Source: Calocera cornea HHB12733 (taxonomy: Eukaryota; Basidiomycota; Dacrymycetes; Dacrymycetales; Dacrymycetaceae). Taken from it: 64,000 bases of DNA. Position 1 is the first letter of the stretch; every line of letters starts with the position of its first letter. Position numbers and translations under genes: made by a program. The DNA lies in NCBI GenBank assembly GCA_001632435.1, contig KV424056.1:1-64000 (forward strand). The letters run 5' to 3'. A model generated the notes under the pieces. The model was not told where the DNA came from and did no database searches. It saw only the letters and a list, made by a program, of their open reading frames with translations. This document shows positions 57,868-64,000 of the stretch, piece by piece.

Positions 57868-58046
57868 GAAACTCCCGAGTCCTCTGCTACTCTTCCCCTG
57901 AAAATGATGCGGGAACCAGTCCGTGGATGACATAGTTTCAGTAAGCCGCTGCGTCCACCAATCGCCCGAACACAGTACAAGACTGTCCTTGCCTACGATG
58001 CATTTTCGCACCATCAAACCCATCAACGGTCTCAACTCTATGTACC

Positions 58047-59500
58047 TCACCTGGACGGAAGAGTCCCTTGTCGTATTGCAGTCGCTGGCGTAGTAGGGAG
58101 GGGTTTCCGCGATGGCACAGCACTCTGCGACATTTGCCTCGTCGGCGGGACTGCTCCTTTCCGTGCGGAGTAGGTGTTGTACGATGTCTGCCGTTCCGCG
58201 CTCGGTCTTGGTCGCGCAGGGACGCTGACCTGGGTTGATTGTCGTGTCTCTATCGGTCGTGCTGGTGTGCTTGCTCGGCTCGCTTGTCGAGATGATGTCG
58301 CCCTACTGTTTGTCTTCGCCGTGCCGGCGGCGCCATTGCCGCTGGAAGCACGCCGAGAATTGGCCAGCGCCCGAGACTTTGGCGGATAGTACGTCGGATC
58401 CTTGTAGCGTCTGCCGGATACGTGGCGGTCTAACCTGACTTCGTGGGGCCGAAGAGCGCGATCATAGGACACGAAGCTTATGACATATGGCACCAGAGAA
58501 ACGACGAGAATTGCAAAAGCCGCCCAAATAAGCCACAGAGAGGTACCATGAGACAGGGAAATCCCAAGGCAGCTTCCACCGGCGGCAGTGGTCGTGTTGA
58601 TTTGCATTGCACTTTGGACAACTGTGGTCCAGAGGGCGCTGCCAGCTAGGACAAGTACGATCGAGACTATGATGAGGGACATGGCTATCGCAAACGTGAT
58701 GCGATGGTGCTTGATGGCCCTATGTAACATGTAATAAATGAGCGAGTTAGAGCGCATTCTATGCCAAAGTAACCCACAATACGGTGCCCAGCAAGGCACA
58801 TATCGTGCCAATGAAAACGAGGTAGAAGCCGACGTTGGACAAATTACCGAGGTAGTCGTTATTCGTGAATTGCGTTGTCTGGGGGATGGTAAATTGGGAT
58901 CTGTTGTGGACCATGAGCCCTCAGCATCCCGGTCGACAGAATGCGCCGACGTACATTGTGCTTGAATTGCTCAAGATATCCGAAAGCATTGTATCAAGTG
59001 GGGTGAAACGGTATCCAAATGTATGGTTTGTGCATTGGACTGCTGTGACGTTGGTCACCACGGACGCGCAATAGCTGAAGAATCCCCAGGAATAGGTGTC
59101 TCGCAACCCCATGTGCAGCCCCAGAGGTGCTGAAGCATTGGCTTGGTACATTCCCGGGAAGGGATCTCCGGTTGAGTTTTCGAGGCATGATCTGATTGCA
59201 ACATCCGTGAATCGAAGCCTGACGGGGTTCAGTAGGGGGCGTACGCAAAATTCGTAACGTTCATAGAGACCATGCTCAGGCTGCTGGGCAGCTTGCTAGT
59301 GTTGATTTGCCCAACCTGTGCCAAAATCTTAGCTCGCATTCTTGTACCAAGACGTCGGACTCACGTGAGCAAATATGAGCAAAATAACTGCTATCAACCT
59401 GGATCGCAACTTAGCGTTGTCCACGAACTGGTTGCCAGACACAGCAGTGCACGCACGATAGTCCTTGCGCAATGCCGATCACGACGGGTCCCTTGACCAT
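58047..59500 (-). CDS. SUR7/PalI family membrane protein
   Basis: I place the start at 59500, with an 18-nt first exon (MVKGPV), a 55-nt intron (59428-59482), and FVDNAKLRSRLIAVILLIFA as the first membrane helix. The extracellular part has several Asn glycosylation sites (NVTNFA, ENSTGD, NASAPL) and the family core YSWGFFSYCA. Three further helices read VGFYLVFIGTICALLGTVL, ITFAIAMSLIIVSIVLVLAG and LWLIWAAFAILVVSLVPYVI, preceded by GISLSHGTS. The cytoplasmic tail of about 130 residues is Ser/Arg/Pro-rich (ATSSRQASRASTPARPIETR), with a stop at 58047. SUR7-type proteins mark eisosome membrane domains; PalI/Rim9 act in pH signalling. The long tail leans toward PalI/Rim9, but the assignment within the family is open. 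Confidence 0.82.
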
Positions 59501-60762
59501 GTTTGGGCGACAATATCATCCACACCCGCTCAACCCCGCCCTCGCGCTAGAAGGTGATGGTGAGCTGACAGCAAAGCGTCGCTTCGTCCCTGACTATATA
59601 CGCTGCACGTCGTGGGGATGTTGGAGGACCTCGAGGCGGGAGTCGGCGGCACGAGGCAGCCCCAGGGTCTCGTAGTCCCTGACCAAATGGAGATAGCCGA
59701 TATGCCCGCCACGGATTGTAGGGGGTCGTTTTGGACAGTAAAAGTGCAAAATCGGTATATACCTCCATTAGGGTTAGCGGCAGTGCATAGATTTGACTCT
59801 TGGCCCGCCGCAGGCGACGAACTGCAGAGTGGCCATCCGACCCTGGGAGCGAAGCCGAGCATTTATTGTTCGAGGGACGCGGCGCGGTTTGGAGCCTCTC
59901 AATAATAATAGGTTATATAGAGCTGAGGGTGCCAAGTGCAAATGTGGATTGAGCTGCCTTTGGGACAGAACTCTCGTCACTGGTCTGGCCGTAGCGGGCT
60001 CTACCGTGGCGTGAGCCCCGGTCCTTCCGTCCTTATCAGCCAGGACAAGCAATCCAACAACCTTTGGGTCCAAAGGGCGCAGTGGATGGCCTACTGAGCG
60101 GACAACATGCACACCGAGGCTCTAATTGCCAGCAGAGGACAACGTGGACCCCGCGCGTAGAAGTTGAGGTTCCGAGTTTCGTGACAAACGCTCACTGCGT
60201 GCTGGAGGGGTTAATTCCTCCGGTGACCTGTCTACGGAGGCAGCACAAGTACTCCTAATCATCGGAAGTAGGTTACGGAAGCGGAAGCAATACAGCCGAA
60301 GTACTGGATGACTTGCCGTGGGCATCTGCGAGTGTAGTCTGCGTGCACGCAGATTTCAGAATCACGTCATGCCGGCCCTCCGTTCTCAACATTGGAACTC
60401 CGAGGCACTCGCAAATTTGAAATCTAGAAGAGGGGGGGGGGACCCCCTCTCCTAGAACGGCATCTAAACACAGATTCAAGTTTGCATATATAGGATGTGT
60501 TATTTTGATCTGGAGCCAAATTGAGCAGACAGGGAAGCAGGGACTGCCCTTCCTGATTGGTAGATGGGTCTTACACAGATCTACGACTTATCTATGTTCT
60601 GCGCCCTACAGGAAGAGGCCCACTTTATAGATTTATGATTTCTTCCGCCCGAAAACGCAGATCTAGGATTTAGGGCCACGGCAAGTCATCCACTGTACTA
60701 ACCAGCAAACGTGCCCTGCGTCACCTGTCGTCACCAGGCCCTGTCAGTGTGCACTTTTCCCT
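59501..60762. other. Intergenic stretch with a remnant array module
   Basis: I find no gene. At 60168-60193 the array end module appears in reverse (TTTCGTGACAAACGCTC), and 60265-60300 holds two reversed units (TACGGAAGCGGAAGCAATAC). A run of ten G's at about 60431-60440 is the longest homopolymer noticed. A stretch near 60510-60660 has TAGATC/AGATCT words (ACAGATCTACGA, GCAGATCTAGGA). Confidence 0.4.
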
Positions 60763-61292
60763 TGAGGTAATTCCTAGAGTAGCACCTGTCCGGAGATGGA
60801 AAGACTGAAGTAGCACTCCGGGTGCAGTTGCCTCAAATAGCACTTTTTTGGGTGGGCAAACCGTTTGTCGTGCACTCAAGATACCTCCGCCTTACTAAGG
60901 ACTTATTCTTGGAAACCAGCCTACCTGGTAAGTATGTTTGTTCTCTCCTTGCACAAAAAATTGTTACTTTTTGTAACATTATGGTGTGTTCATGTGTTGT
61001 ACATACAAAGAGGGCCTGCTGACTCCCCCAAAATGAAACCAATTCTGCCAGCTGTTCTGGCACCTGTGCTTGCTGTTGTGTAATGGTGCACATGCTGGAC
61101 TTTGAAAATTAGCTCCCTTGGAGGTGGAATTACTTCCATTCTAACCTGTATGATGGGGATTCAAGTGTACTTTGCCTCCGACGAGAACTAAGATGTACTT
61201 AGGACTTAATGAGTGCTAATTGGGGAAATTGTCCCCGGAGTGCTACTGCAGTCATTCTGCCTCCGGACAGGTGCTATCCTGGGAAATACCTC
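60763..61292 (+). mobile_element. MITE family 2, copy 2
   Basis: The ends form an imperfect inverted repeat of about 85 bp: left AGTAGCACCTGTCCGGAGAT and AAGTAGCACTCCGGGTGCAG; right side (reverse complement) GATAGCACCTGTCCGGAGGC and CAGTAGCACTCCGGGGACAA. It is about 80% similar by eye, in inverse orientation, to 37449-37972. There is no ORF. Confidence 0.65.
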
Positions 61293-61966
61293 CTTTTTCC
61301 TTCGTCATCAAGGGTGAGAAGCCTGCGCACTTGCGCTGATAGGTCCGGATATAACTCTAAACCCCGACAGGCCTTAACTAATGTTGACTTACATTGTTCC
61401 TTACTCCTGAGGGCTTCACAGCACTTCTTGAGGTATCACAAGTGGTTGCTTTCAAGCTTTTAATCACTATCGGCTGGATTTCCTCATAACATCTCCCTCT
61501 GAATTGCGCACTTAACCTAGTGAAGTTTTGCATCCGGGGAGGTATTTCCATGTATGGTATTGCTCACACTTAGCTGGCTAGTACAGTAAATATAATGTGG
61601 CCGTACTGAAGCATATTTTATCAGGAGCAGAAATGTGGCCAAGCGGAACTGAAGGACACGAAAGATACTTCCGTTCCTCTAGCCGCTTCCGTAAACTCTG
61701 TTTGATCTCGATCATATGCATGACGGACCATACATACCTCGAGCAAATGATGTATGTAACACGGCACAAAGTGCAATGCATGAGATGGATATTTGATACA
61801 AGCATGATGGGAGGCATTCCAAAAGGGGCAGCCTTTCCTCACTGTCCAGCGAGTCTCATAACTGGAATGTATCCGTGCAAATTAGGCAAAGAAATCGAGA
61901 TCGAGTGAGTGCGGCAATGGAGCGAATAAGAGACTGAAAAGTCAAGTCCATGTGCGGTGAAAGTCC
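61293..61966. other. Intergenic stretch downstream of the glucan synthase gene
   Basis: No gene seen. A short group of 18-bp-type cores lies at 61622-61698 (CAGGAGCAG, ACTTCCGTTCCTC, CGCTTCCGTAAAC). The 3' untranslated region of the FKS gene should start near 61966. Confidence 0.35.
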
Positions 61967-64000
61967 TCAGATAGAATCACAGAATGAGCATGAAACATTG
62001 AGCATGTTGCGGAAAATGGCGGCTTTTAGACAATATCCGTCAGTAGCGAAATGCGAAGGCATGGAGATGACTCACGTATAGCGATCAACGCCACAAAAAT
62101 AGCAAGAACAAGTGCATAAACGATTGTGTACTTGATCACAATGTGTCTGCGATTCTTCTTCTGCTTGATTGAATATAAAGGCGCCCGAATTTGCTTCGAT
62201 GGCCGCAGCCAGAACAGCACTGCACGACGGTTAGCATTGTACGTTAAACAAAGAAAGGCACACGTACTTGTAGAATGCAAACGGTCCACGAACGGAATGA
62301 TCATGGGTATGGTGCACATGAACAGAAGTACGTGTCCGAGTAGGAAATCTCCGCTCCAGAGAGAAAGTTCGACGATCTTGACAACAAACTCTCTCGCCGG
62401 TTGGGACATTATGTGGTGACCAAGGCCACGTCCATACCACTTGCCTGTCCACCATGCCCTGTTTGTTTCATCGTTCTTGAACTCTCGGCTTATGAAGACA
62501 GAGATAAGGGTCTTGTGAATGGCACGCTGGATGAATATCACGGCAAGGAGACCAAGCACAGCATGAGACACATCCCACGACTCCAGGAACCACAAGAACT
62601 CGAAGAAAGCAACCATACCTATAGAGAATGTCAGTCAGTCAACCGATCAGAGCTTGCACACAAGTGACTCACCGACGACAGCTGCAAAGTGGGCGCTGGC
62701 AGCCATGACGGCACCGAATTTGACACAGGCGGTGCTCAACGCAGGTCCAAGGAATATGGATACCATGAATAGCACGATGAGGACGGCCATATTCCAAACA
62801 ATGGGCCCCAATGAGACGATTGCGATACGGACGATCGGGTTTGCAGATAGGCCAGTCTTCGGATCGGGGAAGGACTTCACGAACATGTAGGCGATAATGA
62901 ACAAGATCGCCATGATCCATGGGAAGATGATCTCCGAGAATAGCACAGCACGCCAGGAAGCGCGAGGCACATCACCACCCGTCAACGGCTCGGAGCGCTG
63001 ACCAAGGCGCTTCTTCTTGTAGCCGGTGATCATCGTGCGGCTAAGGCGACAGTAGCCGATCCAGGAGTTGCTGTGTTGCTTTGAATTGCCGCGAGACATC
63101 CATCGCAAGTATTCCCGGTAATCGATGATGAAGTCCGCGAAAGAGAACATGTGCGGGTTGAACAAGAACGGAGCAATGCATAGCGCCAGGACAGAAAGCC
63201 AGAAGTAGATCAGATGTGGCATCCAGATCGACAGTGTGGCATATAGCAACATCAGCAGGGTCCGCGCACCGAGGTAAATACTGGGACCAGCGAAACGCGA
63301 GTAAAGGATGCTGAACGAGATGCGCGAAGTAGCAAAACCACGACCCGTGGCGATGTAGCGCGCCCCGCCGAATGTCAAGTTGCTGAGAATCGAGTGACAG
63401 TAGATCTGAGTAGAAAACACTTCGAACAAGGGGGAGAGGGACAAGAAGTGTTTGCCGAGGCGAAGCAGAGCACGGCCGGTTCCTCGCTCAGTGAGTTCTG
63501 TGGTTATGATGAGCGAGATAGCACCGATATGATGTGGTGCTACTAACCTTGAAGGAAAAGAGGGAAGAAGGCGATGAAGAACACCAAAAAGATGCTGATA
63601 ATACAGTGCTGAATCCACAGGAAAGTGGGGATCAGGTTGTAACAGCCTGGTTGTCCACCAAGCACATCGCCATTCGCGTTTGTCTTGCAGACTGTGAGCT
63701 GCTTGTTGAGCGTTCCAAGGAATACGACTATGGTTCATGCATTAGCGTACTGCCTCCTTCGAAGACAACAATGAAAACTCACGCGCCACCATGAACAGTT
63801 GGACGGAGGCAATAACGAGTATGTTGTTGATATGGAAGCCGGGATGACCATAATAGAAGGTCATGAACCTGTCGACGGGCAATTGCGTTCCAAGGTAATA
63901 GTACTCCCTGGATAGCATCTGCTCGCCCATGCCGGTACCGATCTTCGTCTGGAAGTTGAGAATAGTGCCAAATCCAAGATCACGACCCTTGCCACACTGG
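61967..64000 (-). CDS. FKS1: 1,3-beta-glucan synthase catalytic subunit, C-terminal part (cut by window edge)
   Basis: The frame enters from the right edge and ends at TGA 61967-61969. The first residues visible are those of the conserved cytoplasmic block ([52 protein letters not shown]). A series of membrane helices follows ([106 protein letters not shown]). [20 protein letters not shown] and [13 protein letters not shown] are typical FKS text. Introns include one near 63550-63735 and one at about 62618-62668. FKS makes cell-wall glucan from UDP-glucose at the plasma membrane and is the echinocandin target; the N-terminal hot-spot regions lie outside the window. The final exon ([11 protein letters not shown]) is less certain than the rest. 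Confidence 0.92.

Noticed and set aside
59530..60112. Open frames of about 110 codons on the minus strand between SUR7-like and MITE 2
   Set aside because: Two overlapping minus-strand frames compete, neither shows a domain, and the region has array-module remnants.

Overview
This window comes from a fungal nuclear genome, most likely a basidiomycete and probably an agaricomycete. The evidence is genes broken by many introns of about 45-60 nt with GT-AG (rarely GC-AG) ends, fungal-specific families (FKS glucan synthase, SUR7/PalI, HbrB, Mtc1, GRGGAGN/DUF3602, Ysc84, PHO85) and a degenerate Ty3/Gypsy chromovirus. About 17 cellular genes can be read by joining exons by eye; no cluster or operon logic links them.

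Layout. 1-4700: nearly gene-free, one small doubtful ORF. 4735-8778 (+): multi-exon chromodomain protein. 8842-9558 (-): peroxisomal membrane protein PXMP4. 10619-11494 (+): BTB protein. 11651-13087 (-): Mtc1-like. 14488-15062 (+): GRGGAGN-repeat protein. 15223-17107 (-): Ysc84/Lsb3 SYLF-SH3 protein. 17696-19436 (+): HbrB (TORC2). 19750-21183 (+): aldo-keto reductase. 21665-24669 (+): F-BAR RhoGAP. 24944-27546 (-): PIF1-like helicase with an RNase H1-type N-terminus. 27948-28461 (-): mitochondrial ribosomal protein mL43. 28728-31278 (+): unrecognised nuclear protein with a Tyr-rich prion-like tail. 33469-35526 (+): MFS transporter. 35695-37189 (-): PHO85-type CDK. 37200-54000: a repeat-dominated block. 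52955-54022 (-): VAM7 PX-SNARE. 54467-57228 (-): MCM3. 58047-59500 (-): SUR7/PalI protein. 61967-64000 (-): FKS 1,3-beta-glucan synthase, running off the right edge.

The repeat block is the most striking part. Two arms of about 3.9 kb (39003-42901 and 49668-53566) form an inverted repeat that looks identical wherever I compared it. They enclose a 5.64-kb Ty3/Gypsy element (44027-49667), which is itself inserted in the gag of an older relative. The right arm contains most of the intact VAM7 gene; the left arm holds a copy without the PX domain. Each arm also carries a degenerate tandem array of about 160-bp units interrupted by a solo LTR with a perfect 5-bp target duplication.

Spread through the intergenic gaps is a second, possibly undescribed repeat system: arrays of 18-bp units with a conserved core RTTTGCTTCCGCT followed by 5-6 variable bases. 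I find them at about ten loci and always outside genes. Several are bordered by a conserved module, GAGCRATTGTCAC followed about 40-46 bp later by CCACGTGnACnACATGC. Two MITE-like families (about 270 bp with TA-flanked inverted ends; about 525 bp with inverted ends of about 85 bp) lie among or inside these arrays. All calls are by eye; exon joins and family names are inferences from the sequence without database searches.
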